NCBI GenBank assembly: GCA_038326205.1
Contig: JBBQJV010000008.1
Span: 18,751 to 82,750 of the forward strand
From: UBA7672 sp038326205
Lineage (GTDB): Bacteria > Pseudomonadota > Alphaproteobacteria > Caulobacterales > Hyphomonadaceae
Length of the DNA: 64,000 bases
Reading direction: 5' to 3'
The position numbers and the translations under genes were made by a program. The stretch's first letter is position 1. Every line of letters begins with the position of its first letter. Positions 15,844 to 22,612 of this stretch are shown in pieces. The notes beneath the pieces were generated by a model. That model did not search any database and had not been told where the DNA came from. It worked only from the letters and a program-made list of their open reading frames with translations.

Positions 15844-17028
15844 TCAACGCGCCCGTTCCTCGTCGCGGGTCAAGATCCCGCGGGCGAGCAGGGCGGCGAT
15901 GTCAGCGTCGGACAGGCCGAGCCAGCTGCGCAACACATCTGCATTGTGCTCGCCCTTGTGAGGCGCAGGTCCGCGCACGCCGCTGGCTGCCTGTGAGAAG
16001 CGATAAGGCGTCTGCGCCATGGGCCGCACACCGCCAGCGCGGTCATCGACGTCAATCACCGAGTTGCGAAATGCGAGCGTCGGTTGTTCGCGCAGCGCCT
16101 TGCCGGATCGCACGCGGCCCCAGGCGAGGTTCATCTTGGCCATTGCCTGTTCAACCGCATCCCAGGAAGCGAGGCTAAGCATGAAGCTCGTCACAGCATC
16201 ACGCCGCGCGGCGATCTTGGTCTCGAGCGCCATATCGGCCGTCGCGGGGTCGGTAACGCCGAAATCCGCCATCAGCAGTTTCCACAGCCAGCGGAAATCG
16301 ACCGACACCAGGATCGCGCCGACGCCTGTGTCCCAGATATCGGGCGGCAGGTTGCGCGTGGCTTCGGCATCCTCGATCTCGAAGTGAAACTGATCGTCGC
16401 TCACCAACGTCGCATCCATCATGGACATGTCGATATGCTGGCCGAGCCCTGTCCGCGCCCGCATGATCACGGCTGACAACAATGCCACCAACCCATGCAG
16501 TCCCGCATTGGTGTCGGCCACCGACAGAGGCAGGTCGATCTTCACGCCGCGCTGGCGCACCACGCGATCGATCAGGCCCAGTTCAGCATGTACGATCGGC
16601 GCATAGGCGGGGCGCTGCGATTCCGGTCCGTCGCGCCCGAAGCCCGAGATCGACAGCATGATCAGGCCCGGGTTCACCGCAGCCAGCCGCTCATACCCAA
16701 TCCCGAGGCGCGGCATGACGTCGGGCCTGAAATTCTCCAGCACCACGTCGGCCTTCTTCACCAGAGCAAGCACCAGATCCTGCGCACCCTCCGCCCGCAG
16801 GTCGATGGAGATGCCCTGCTTGCCGGCGTTGATCATGTTGAAGTACCCGGAAATCCCGGCCGTCATCTTGCCCCACAGCCGGCTTGAATCGCCTTCCGGC
16901 GGCTCGATTTTCACGACCTCCGCGCCAAGGTCGCTCAGCATCCGCCCCGCGAACGGTCCGGCCAGCACGCGCGAAAAGTCCAGAACCTTCAGGCCTTCGA
17001 GTGGATAGCCGCGTTCGGTAGACGCCAT
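15844..17028 (-). CDS. CaiB/BaiF family CoA-transferase
   Basis: 394 residues, the usual length of the type III CoA-transferases that move CoA between carboxylic acids. Hallmarks are GLKVLDFSRVLAGPFAGRMLSDLGAEVVKIEPPEGD at the N-terminus, ENFRPDVMPRLGIGYE, and SISGFGRDGP; the catalytic Asp falls in SVADTNAGLHG. GGGGAG lies 8 bp before the ATG. No neighbouring acyl-CoA gene hints at the substrate. It is convergent with the DUF4332 fusion, ending 7 bp from it. Confidence 0.9.
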   Translation of the reverse strand: MASTERGYPLEGLKVLDFSRVLAGPFAGRMLSDLGAEVVKIEPPEGDSSRLWGKMTAGISGYFNMINAGKQGISIDLRAEGAQDLVLALVKKADVVLENFRPDVMPRLGIGYERLAAVNPGLIMLSISGFGRDGPESQRPAYAPIVHAELGLIDRVVRQRGVKIDLPLSVADTNAGLHGLVALLSAVIMRARTGLGQHIDMSMMDATLVSDDQFHFEIEDAEATRNLPPDIWDTGVGAILVSVDFRWLWKLLMADFGVTDPATADMALETKIAARRDAVTSFMLSLASWDAVEQAMAKMNLAWGRVRSGKALREQPTLAFRNSVIDVDDRAGGVRPMAQTPYRFSQAASGVRGPAPHKGEHNADVLRSWLGLSDADIAALLARGILTRDEERAR

Positions 17029-17352
17029 CGTGCAACTCCCCGTGCGCCGTCAGGGGCGCATCCCAGGCAGGTTAGTGTGCGGCTTGTCGGTGCGCATCTC
17101 AAATCCAGCCAGGCCAGACACGCCGCACCAAGCCATCCACAGCGGCGGCGCGACTACCCTTCACTTGCCCCCTTGGGAAGCCCCTTTAAAAATAGGGCTT
17201 CTCATTTCGGAATGGTCATTTCCGGGGCTAAAGCGTCAGGTCCACGCAAGCTTTCTCATTTAGTGTGAGGATTACGCGCGATATTGCGTGAAGGTTGGTT
17301 GCGGCGCGCAACCCGGTCATGTTGGCCGACTTGAGACGAACGAGGTCCGCCA
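17029..17352. other. Intergenic region with one hairpin
   Basis: A 324-bp stretch between the CoA-transferase start and a small membrane protein gene. I see no convincing gene. GAAGCCC at 17177 and GGGCTTC at 17195 form a 7-bp hairpin with an A/T-rich loop, possibly a terminator or a leader element. The remainder should hold the two outward promoters. Confidence 0.5.
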
Positions 17353-17529
17353 ATGCAGACGGAACTGAACAGCTTGCGGAGCAGACCCGTCTCCGAGGAG
17401 GAATGGCGCAGTCTGGAATTGAAGGCCGAGCGTAGCGCCGGCTTCTGGAACGGTGCGCTCTCCGTCTTCACGGTGGCGCTGATGGTTGGCGCCTTCTGGG
17501 TCGGGCTGCAGGCCGGCCCGACGTTCTGA
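17353..17529 (+). CDS. Small single-pass membrane protein
   Basis: A 58-residue reading frame from ATG to TGA. The N-terminal half is charged and probably helical (SRPVSEEEWRSLELKAERSA); the second half is one transmembrane helix (NGALSVFTVALMVGAFWVGL). The pattern and codon use look real, and a second small membrane protein follows 76 bp later. No family is recognised. Confidence 0.55.
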   Translation: MQTELNSLRSRPVSEEEWRSLELKAERSAGFWNGALSVFTVALMVGAFWVGLQAGPTF

Positions 17530-17605
17530 GCGACGCGCGCGGCGCCCGCACACGCCCCAATCTCGCACTTGGCTGCAGGATCAATGGGGTAGAAGCTCCC
17601 TCTCC

Positions 17606-17767
17606 ATGAGCAATCGCAAGAGCAGACGCAGAGCCGCGGCAGTCCACCGCAGCGCGCCGCCCGTGTCTTCGGTCGAGCGGCGTCAGCTATTCATCCGCGT
17701 CGGTGTGGTGTTGGCGGCCATCGCAGCGGTGGTGGCATTCATCGCCATCTCGCAGCTGATTCGCTGA
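17606..17767 (+). CDS. Small basic single-pass membrane protein
   Basis: A 53-residue protein beginning MSNRKSRRRAA, with a strongly basic N-terminus and one transmembrane helix (VGVVLAAIAAVVAFIAISQLI) near the C-terminus; the inside-positive rule puts the basic end in the cytoplasm. The open frame extends further upstream to 17486, but that part has no coding character. Function unknown. Confidence 0.55.
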   Translation: MSNRKSRRRAAAVHRSAPPVSSVERRQLFIRVGVVLAAIAAVVAFIAISQLIR

Positions 17768-17781
17768 GTGATGGTGACCAC

Positions 17782-18417
17782 CTGGCCAAGCGCGCCTATG
17801 GACCCCAAAGACTGCCGACACCCCGACCGCCAACCCTATCGACCGTCGCCAGCGCCAACTGGGATGGGCGCGCCCTTGAGCGCTAACAGCACAGCGACGT
17901 TCTGTTCACTGATCTCGATATGAGAGAGGGGCGCAATGCGGGGTCTGTCTTCAATCGCTGCACATTTATGCGTGTACGGTTCAATTCCTCGGCGCACGAG
18001 GATGCGGCCTTCCTCAACTGCACTTTCATCGGCGCTAAGTTTTTCGACGCGCGCTTTCTCCGCTGCAAGCTGGTGGGGAGTGTCTTCGAAGGTTGCTCAT
18101 TCGAGATCATGCAGGTGAAGGACGGCGACTGGTCGTTCGCTGGCTTGCCGGGCGCAGACCTCGGTTCGGCGCAGTTTGAGGGCGTTCGCCTGCGTTAAGC
18201 AGATTTAACCCGCGCGCATTTCAAAGGTTGCGTCCTACGAAATTGCGAACTTTCGGGCGCGACGCTGACCGGCGCCGACTTCGAGGCATGTGACCTGCGC
18301 GGCAGTGACCTGATCACGCTGGACCCGAGGGAAGTCACGCTCGCTGGCGCGATCATCGATACCGCGCAGACTGTCGCCATCGCACAAGCGCTCGGTCTCG
18401 ACGTAAGGGCCAGATAG
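17782..18417 (+). pseudogene. Pentapeptide-repeat protein gene interrupted by two in-frame TAA codons
   Basis: One reading frame runs from about 17782 to TAG at 18415 and encodes a pentapeptide-repeat protein throughout: NWDGRALER, VLFTDLDMREG, FNRCTFMRVRFNSSA, FLNCTFIGAKFFDARF, GADLGSAQFEGVRLR, ADLTRAHFKGCVLRNC, GADFEACDLRGSDL. It is broken by TAA at 17884 (after ALER) and TAA at 18196 (after VRLR); the frame is unchanged on both sides. By comparison with the family, Glu (GAA) is the likely ancestral codon at the second site. No ATG is in frame at the expected start, where CTG stands at 17782. The longest ATG-initiated piece is 17920-18198. Probably a recent pseudogene. Confidence 0.8.
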
Positions 18418-18553
18418 CCGACGGTTTATGCTCCAGCGCTTTTCTTGAATGCGGAGGCGGACTAGGCTGTGCGCAGGGAAGGCTGCTATCACGAATCATG
18501 GATCTCGACCCGGCGGGCCAACCGCAACACGTTACGAAACAGGAACCACAACG

Positions 18554-18997
18554 ATGAAACGACTTCTTCTCGCTCTGCCGCTGATGATCTCCGCCGTCGC
18601 GTGCGCGCCTGCGCCGGCGCCTGCAGAGCCGGTTCCTGCCGTTGTCGAAACGCCGGCGCCTGCGCCGATGGCCGTGCACAATCCGGTCAATCTCGTCATC
18701 CTGTATTCGCTGAAGGCTGGCGTCACACCGGCTGATTTCGAAGCTTGGGTGAAGTCGACCGATCATCCGACCATGCGCGGTCTCGCGCGCGTCGCTGACT
18801 TCCAGACCATGCGCGCCGAAAAAATGCTGATGGGTGATGGCAAGCCGAGCGTCCAGTACATCGAGACCTTCTCGGTGTCAGACTTGGACGGCTTCGTCGC
18901 CGAAGACATGCCCGGCGAAACGGTGCAGGGCATCATGGGCAAGTTCATGGGTTTCGCCGAAGCCCCGCAATTCATCGTCGTGTCCGAACTGGAATAG
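18554..18997 (+). CDS. Exported protein with a dimeric alpha-beta barrel-like domain
   Basis: 147 residues starting MKRLLLALPLMISAVACAP. The signal ends in AVAC, a plausible lipobox, followed by a Pro/Ala-rich spacer of about 30 residues. The remaining 100 residues (NLVILYSLKAGVTPADFEAWVKSTDHPTMRGL to FIVVSELE) have the beta-alpha-beta pattern of small ferredoxin-like or RedY-type barrels, but I cannot name the family. AGGAACCAC lies before the ATG. Followed by a palindromic repeat. Confidence 0.65.
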   Translation: MKRLLLALPLMISAVACAPAPAPAEPVPAVVETPAPAPMAVHNPVNLVILYSLKAGVTPADFEAWVKSTDHPTMRGLARVADFQTMRAEKMLMGDGKPSVQYIETFSVSDLDGFVAEDMPGETVQGIMGKFMGFAEAPQFIVVSELE

Positions 18998-19006
18998 ATC
19001 TGCGCA

Positions 19007-19033
19007 AAGTCCTCCTCCACGAAGTGGGGGAGG
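19007..19033. repeat. Palindromic intergenic repeat, copy 1
   Basis: CCTCCTCCAC-GAA-GTGGGGGAGG forms a ten-pair hairpin with one G-U pair. A related unit stands at 19321, sharing AAGTCCTCC-CCACGAAGTGG. The two flank the small gene at 19113. Copy 1 may also terminate the upstream gene. Confidence 0.65.
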
Positions 19034-19112
19034 CAGCTCGCTGCGTATTGGGGCGTAGCGAACGGAGTGAAGCGAAGCGCCGGTGTGCGCTTTTGGACAG
19101 ACAGGAGCCCCC

Positions 19113-19289
19113 ATGCTCATTCTGGTGAAGGCGGTAGATTCCGATGGTAAAGCAGTGTGCACCGATCCGCTGAGCGAACGAGACGCGCTGATGAAAGTCT
19201 GGGAGTTCAAGACTTCAGGCTGCATGCAGATCCGAACATTTGACTCCGCGACGGACGAAGAGATCAACATTCTGCAGAAGCCGGAGTGA
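19113..19289 (+). CDS. Small hypothetical protein
   Basis: A 58-residue protein starting MLILVKAVDSDGKAVCTD, with AGGAG 8 bp before the ATG. It has no signal peptide or transmembrane segment and two cysteines (VCTDP, GCMQI). Its size and alternating beta pattern suggest a small globular domain, but no family is recognised. It sits between two copies of a palindromic repeat. Confidence 0.55.
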   Translation: MLILVKAVDSDGKAVCTDPLSERDALMKVWEFKTSGCMQIRTFDSATDEEINILQKPE

Positions 19290-19320
19290 GCTTGTAATCC
19301 GGACAGCCGCAATCCTCGCG

Positions 19321-19379
19321 AAGTCCTCCACCACGAAGTGGTGGCGCGCGGTGGAGCCGCGAGACGGAGGGTGGCCGCC
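19321..19379. repeat. Palindromic intergenic repeat, copy 2
   Basis: CCACCAC-GAA-GTGGTGG is a perfect 7-bp hairpin preceded by AAGTCCTC as in the copy at 19007. It continues into a GC-rich GGTGGAGCCGCGAGACGGAG stretch typical of dispersed intergenic repeats. Confidence 0.6.
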
Positions 19380-19459
19380 GGATAGCGCGTGAAGTTCGTC
19401 CGCTGATCTTGGCGCCTGATTTGAATCAACCTCCGAGTGATCCACAGCCTCTCCCAGGG

Positions 19460-19483
19460 TAGTGTCTCAGTTTGAATTTGCCC
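19460..19483 (+). repeat. Left terminal inverted repeat of the element
   Basis: 24 bp beginning TAGTGTCTCAGTTTG and ending TTTGCCC, identical in reverse complement to 21666-21689. Confidence 0.92.
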
Positions 19484-19518
19484 TCTGTTGACATGGGACG
19501 CCGGACCCCGCGTTCGCC

Positions 19519-19734
19519 ATGCTTGGCGACATGCAAGACTATGACACCATCTTCTGGCTTCTCTATGGTGCTATCCCGGTCCGCAAGCGGCTGCGGAAAG
19601 TTCGCACGCTTCGGCTCCAGTGCGAGCTGGATCTGACGGACGCCGAGGCTCAGCTAACTGCACTCCGTCATCGCCTTCTGCTTATCGACAATGCCATCAG
19701 CGACTATATGCTTGGCGGCAAGCAGAGCGAGTAG
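19519..19734 (+). CDS. Small hypothetical protein carried by the element
   Basis: 71 residues, or 67 if an ATG four codons later (MQDYDTIFWLLYG) is used. The N-terminal third is hydrophobic (IFWLLYGAIPV) followed by basic residues and a heptad-like helical part (ELDLTDAEAQLTALRHRLLLIDNAI). No family recognised. It lies 5 bp before the next frame, which suggests a coupled pair. Confidence 0.4.
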   Translation: MLGDMQDYDTIFWLLYGAIPVRKRLRKVRTLRLQCELDLTDAEAQLTALRHRLLLIDNAISDYMLGGKQSE

Positions 19735-19739
19735 CGGTG

Positions 19740-19913
19740 ATGGTGAATGGTTTGTACAAAGACAACGCAGGTTCGGTTCTGGTCGGCTACGACGGCAAAT
19801 TCGTAATGCGGATGAGACGGGCCGACTACGAGGATCATGACTACAGGCCCAAATATGCGTCTCTCCCGACGCGACAACAGTATGAGAAAGCAACCAGTGC
19901 CAAAGGGACCTAA
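19740..19913 (+). CDS. Small hypothetical protein carried by the element
   Basis: 57 residues starting MVNGLYKDNAGSVLVGYDGKFVMRMRR; a GTG one codon earlier is also possible. Charged, soluble, beta-rich at the N-terminus. No family recognised. Its closeness to the preceding frame (5 bp) and to the next small basic protein suggests a cargo cluster. Confidence 0.4.
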   Translation: MVNGLYKDNAGSVLVGYDGKFVMRMRRADYEDHDYRPKYASLPTRQQYEKATSAKGT

Positions 19914-19981
19914 AGGACAGAAGTGACCTGCGGACGTGATCGGCAACGCGATCAAGGTCGCCCGCATTGCTACTGGTGAGG

Positions 19982-20143
19982 ATGACGATGCGCCGCCCGC
20001 CACCGGCAAAGCCCGACGCTACCGCTCTAGGGAAGAAGGGCGGGGCAGCACGAGCTAAGGCGCTAACGCCGAAGAAGCGGAGCGAGATTGCGAAGAAGGC
20101 GGCTGCTAAGCGCTGGGAGAGCCAACAGCAATCTTCTTCGTGA
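19982..20143 (+). CDS. Small basic KGG-like protein carried by the element
   Basis: 53 residues. The core ALGKKGGAARAKALTPKKRSEIAKKAA followed by AKRW matches the short GGxARAxxLTPxxRxEIAxxAAxxRW motif found in small proteins of mobile and plasmid-borne loci, reminiscent of stress-induced KGG motifs. It could be a DNA- or RNA-binding helical hairpin. No strong ribosome binding site is seen; ATG codons at 19982 and 19988 are both possible. Confidence 0.5.
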   Translation: MTMRRPPPAKPDATALGKKGGAARAKALTPKKRSEIAKKAAAKRWESQQQSSS

Positions 20144-20282
20144 TTATGCCAGTGGTCTCGTAACCCTCCGCAGAAATATCAACTGCGAAAATACCCGGCG
20201 CGTCGAACTTTGCCCCTATTCCGGGTAGCAGAATAACAGCCACCCCCTCGTTCGGTCGATAGGCGTCCATCTCAATCTCGCC

Positions 20283-21137
20283 TTTGACCTGGCTGACACC
20301 ATTGACCTGCATGACGAGAAAGTTCGCGGCGTCAAAGCTGAGCGCGTCCAGTGCGATGAGATTTGGTCGTTCTGCTACGCCAAGAACAAGAATGTCGAGA
20401 AAGCCAAAGCCGCGCCGGATCATGCTGGGGACGTGTGGACGTGGACGGCGATTGATGCCGACTCCAAGCTGATGATCTCGTATTTCGTTGGCGACCGTTC
20501 AGCGCAATCGGCGCGCGTGCTGCTGTATGATCTGGCGGGCCGCGTGACGGATCGCATCCAGCTCAGGACGGACGGCTTTCACTCGTACCTTCCTGGCGTT
20601 GAGGGCGCGTTCGGCGCTGACGTGGACTACGTCATGCTTGAAAAGGTCTACGGTCTGGACAAGTCCGCCGCTCGCACGCCTGGGCGCAAATACAGCCCCG
20701 CTGAGTGCGTTGGCGCCCGCAAGCGCACGATCCATGGTAATCCCGACAAAGCGCACGTGAGCACGCCTTACGTTGAGCGTAGCAACCTCTCCATCCGTAT
20801 GCAGAACCGACGCTTCACGCGCCTGACGAATGCGTTCTGAAAGAAGTTTCAGAGCCACGTTCATGCGCTTGGTCTATGTTTCGCATTCTACAATTTCATC
20901 CGCATCCACAAGACGCTGCGTGTTACGCCTGCGATGGCCGCTGGCATCACTGACAAGCTCTGGACGCTTGAGGATATCGTGGCGCTGATGGATATGCGGG
21001 CGCCGAAGCCGGGGCCGCGAAAAGCCGACAGCAAGCGCAAAGCCGGACTCTTGCGTGTACGGACAAACTGGACTCTAACCGTTTTGGTTAGAGATGACCG
21101 GGGCCTCTCTCGCGAAAGATCGACCCCGGCATCCTAG
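20283..21137 (+). pseudogene. IS1-type transposase remnant
   Basis: A reading frame of IS1-family transposase. The catalytic triad is visible: RVQCDEIWSFCYAKNKNV (first Asp), LRTDGFHSYLPG (second Asp) and TPYVERSNLSIRMQNRR (Glu), then RVTPAMAAGITDKLWTLEDIV at the C-terminus. TGA at 20838 interrupts it right after RLTNAF, where the family continues with SKK, and the frame then stays open to TAG at 21135. The N-terminal helix-turn-helix part is missing: similarity starts near 20283 and unrelated sequence lies upstream, with a stop at 20226. The transposase is therefore broken at both ends of its coding region. Confidence 0.85.
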
Positions 21138-21159
21138 TCAGTTCCGAAGTCGAAGGATG

Positions 21160-21285
21160 TTATGCCTTCTTCTTCGGCGGCTGCGGTTTGATGGTCTCGA
21201 CCACAGACGTGTTAGGTCTGGACCGGGCCATTGCCACAGTTTGAAAACGCCCGGTACTTGCTGACCGGCCAATTTTCGTCGCCAT
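21160..21285 (-). CDS. Small conserved-type protein carried by the element
   Basis: 41 residues, starting MATKIGRSASTGRFQTVAMA and ending in PKKKA. The GRSxSTGRF...SRPNTxVVET pattern recurs in short uncharacterised alphaproteobacterial proteins. GGAGGTGATTATC directly before the ATG at 21285 is an excellent Shine-Dalgarno, which makes this a real gene; a longer frame to 21366 is less likely. The protein is basic and without a membrane segment. Function unknown. Confidence 0.6.
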   Translation of the reverse strand: MATKIGRSASTGRFQTVAMARSRPNTSVVETIKPQPPKKKA

Positions 21286-21409
21286 GATAATCACCTCCAT
21301 TCCCGCGCCGGTTGCCCGGGCGCTGTCAGGCATTTCGGCAACTGGGGAGAAGTGATTCTCTGGCAATTGGATGCGATCTAGTGTCAGCTAAGGGTCCATA
21401 GGGGACGGC

Positions 21410-21520
21410 ATGAAAATCTCCGGCTGGACCCGTCTCTGGATTGTCCGAAATAGCTCCGGGACGTTTATTCTCGGGACCCGCAAAAACATTGTTCTTTGCG
21501 TGGGATCGTTGCAGATGTAA
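21410..21520 (+). CDS. Possible 36-residue peptide
   Basis: A short frame starting MKISGWTRLWIV with AGGGGAC upstream. The start resembles the GWxRLWxV N-terminus of small membrane proteins, but the rest (NSSGTFILGTRKN) does not continue as one helix. It may be a truncated gene end inside the element. Low confidence. Confidence 0.25.
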   Translation: MKISGWTRLWIVRNSSGTFILGTRKNIVLCVGSLQM

Positions 21521-21530
21521 GTTCTTCTCC

Positions 21531-21628
21531 GACGCCCACCGTCCCCACCGTGGGCGTCTGATCGACCCGGCCCCCCACGGCGGGTCTGTTGAATTGAGGG
21601 CGCGTCGCTGAACAAGTGGCGCGCCCTC
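21531..21628. other. Three consecutive GC-rich hairpins near the right end of the element
   Basis: GACGCCCAC/GTGGGCGTC (21531-21558), GACCCG/CGGGTC (21564-21586) and GAGGGCGCG/CGCGCCCTC (21596-21628) follow each other within 98 bp. None has a good T-run except a weak one after the third. They may act as a transcription barrier, or be folding elements of the mobile unit. Confidence 0.6.
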
Positions 21629-21665
21629 TTCAGTTCTCGGCCCGGCTTTCCCGTCGAATTAAAGC

Positions 21666-21689
21666 GGGCAAATTCAAACTGAGACACTA
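21666..21689 (-). repeat. Right terminal inverted repeat of the element
   Basis: Exact reverse complement of 19460-19483 over 24 bp, ending GAGACACTA. Confidence 0.92.
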
Positions 21690-21736
21690 TCCCTCCCAGA
21701 CTCCGTTTGACTCTCTCCCAGCCTTGAGTGTCTATA

Positions 21737-21751
21737 GAACAAAACAAGAAC
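21737..21751 (+). promoter_or_regulatory. LexA (SOS) box upstream of imuA
   Basis: GAAC-AAAACAA-GAAC is an exact GAAC-N7-GAAC operator. It lies 27 bp before the GTG start of imuA and 47 bp after the mobile element's right end. Its position inside the longest open frame argues for the downstream start of imuA. Confidence 0.88.
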
Positions 21752-21778
21752 TCAATTGCCGGGAAAGGAGCTGTCGTT

Positions 21779-22612
21779 GTGGCGAATATCGATCTGGAAG
21801 CGCTGCGCTATCAGGTTTCCCGACTTGAGCGGGGATCTTCGCCCATTGCCGTGGCGCGGTTCGGGACGGGGTCGCAGGCGATTGATGCAGCGCTCGGCGG
21901 GGGGCTGTTGCGGGCCGCCCTGCATGAGATTTTTGCCGATGGCATGGCTAGCGAACCGGCCGCCGCCGCCTTCGCCATAGCTCTTGCCCTGCGCGCCTCG
22001 CAGGGGCGGCCGATCGTCTGGGTGCGGCAGGATTTCGTCGGACTGGAGATGGGTGAGATTTATGCGCCCGGCCTTGCAGAGCTTGGCCTGTCGCCGGAGC
22101 GGCTGATGCTTGTGCGCGCGCGCGATGGGCCATCGGTGTTGCGGGCGGGCGAAGAGGCGGCGCGCTGTCCGCCGCTCGGCGCCGTACTGATCGAGCCATG
22201 GGGCAATCCCAAGACGCTCGATCTCGTGGCCACACGAAGACTGGCGCTGGCCGCCGCACGCTCGAACGTGCCGCTATTCATGGTTCGCGCAGGCGGCGCG
22301 CCAACACCCAGCGCCGCCGCATCACGATGGCGCATTCGATCCGCGCTCTCCCGTCCCTTCGAGACGGAGGCGCCGGGGCATCCCTGCTTTGTCGCCGACC
22401 TCTTGAGAGACCGCGCTGGCGTCGCCGGCCAGGGCTGGATTGTGGAATGGAATCGTGACCGCCTTTCTTTCAGCGACATCGCCTCGGACCGGGCAGCAAC
22501 AGACAGCGCGCCGCTTCCTGGCCGTATGGTTCCCGACCCTGCCGGCGGACCGCATCATGCGCCAGATCGCGCAAGCCCCCACCTGGCAAGCGAAGGACGG
22601 CGCGCAGGATAA
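21779..22612 (+). CDS. imuA: ImuA, RecA-like mutasome protein
   Basis: 277 residues from GTG (AAAGGAG is 8 bp upstream); an earlier GTG at 21728 would put the SOS box inside the gene. ImuA is a SulA/RecA-related protein that, with ImuB, supports the error-prone polymerase DnaE2. Features are LEALRYQVSRLERG, IDAALGGGLLRAALHEIFA, and GRPIVWVRQDFVGLEMGEIYAPGLAELG. The typical Walker A lysine is absent, as in the family. The last 157 nt overlap imuB, and the C-terminal 50 residues look like a by-product of that overlap. First gene of the imuA-imuB-dnaE2 operon. Confidence 0.88.
   Translation: MANIDLEALRYQVSRLERGSSPIAVARFGTGSQAIDAALGGGLLRAALHEIFADGMASEPAAAAFAIALALRASQGRPIVWVRQDFVGLEMGEIYAPGLAELGLSPERLMLVRARDGPSVLRAGEEAARCPPLGAVLIEPWGNPKTLDLVATRRLALAAARSNVPLFMVRAGGAPTPSAAASRWRIRSALSRPFETEAPGHPCFVADLLRDRAGVAGQGWIVEWNRDRLSFSDIASDRAATDSAPLPGRMVPDPAGGPHHAPDRASPHLASEGRRAG

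Larger units (their letters stand above)
19460..21689. mobile_element. 2,230-bp element bounded by perfect 24-bp inverted repeats, with decayed IS1-type transposase
   Basis: The left end (19460-19483) starts TAGTGTCTCAG and the right end (21666-21689) is its exact reverse complement over 24 bp. Inside are, in order, two small plus-strand frames, a basic KGG-like peptide, a transposase remnant, a small minus-strand gene with a strong Shine-Dalgarno, a short plus-strand frame, and three GC-rich hairpins. An IS1-type element would be about 0.8-1 kb, so more than half of this one is cargo. The flanks (CTCCCAGGG left, TCCCTCCCA right) do not form a clear target duplication, which fits an old insertion. 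It lies 47 bp from the imuA SOS box. Confidence 0.85.

Noticed and set aside
18193..18206. TTAA-N6-TTAA resembling a CtrA box
   Set aside because: The spacing is 6 instead of 7 and it lies inside the pentapeptide-repeat pseudogene.
20106..20423. 105-codon minus-strand frame inside the mobile element
   Set aside because: Its upper half is antisense to the transposase. The lower half (about 20106-20280) might be a gene tail cut by the element, but it cannot be supported alone.
19451..21698. Possible target-site duplication (CTCCCAG near both ends)
   Set aside because: The copies are not at equal distance from the inverted repeats and are not identical over 8-9 bp.
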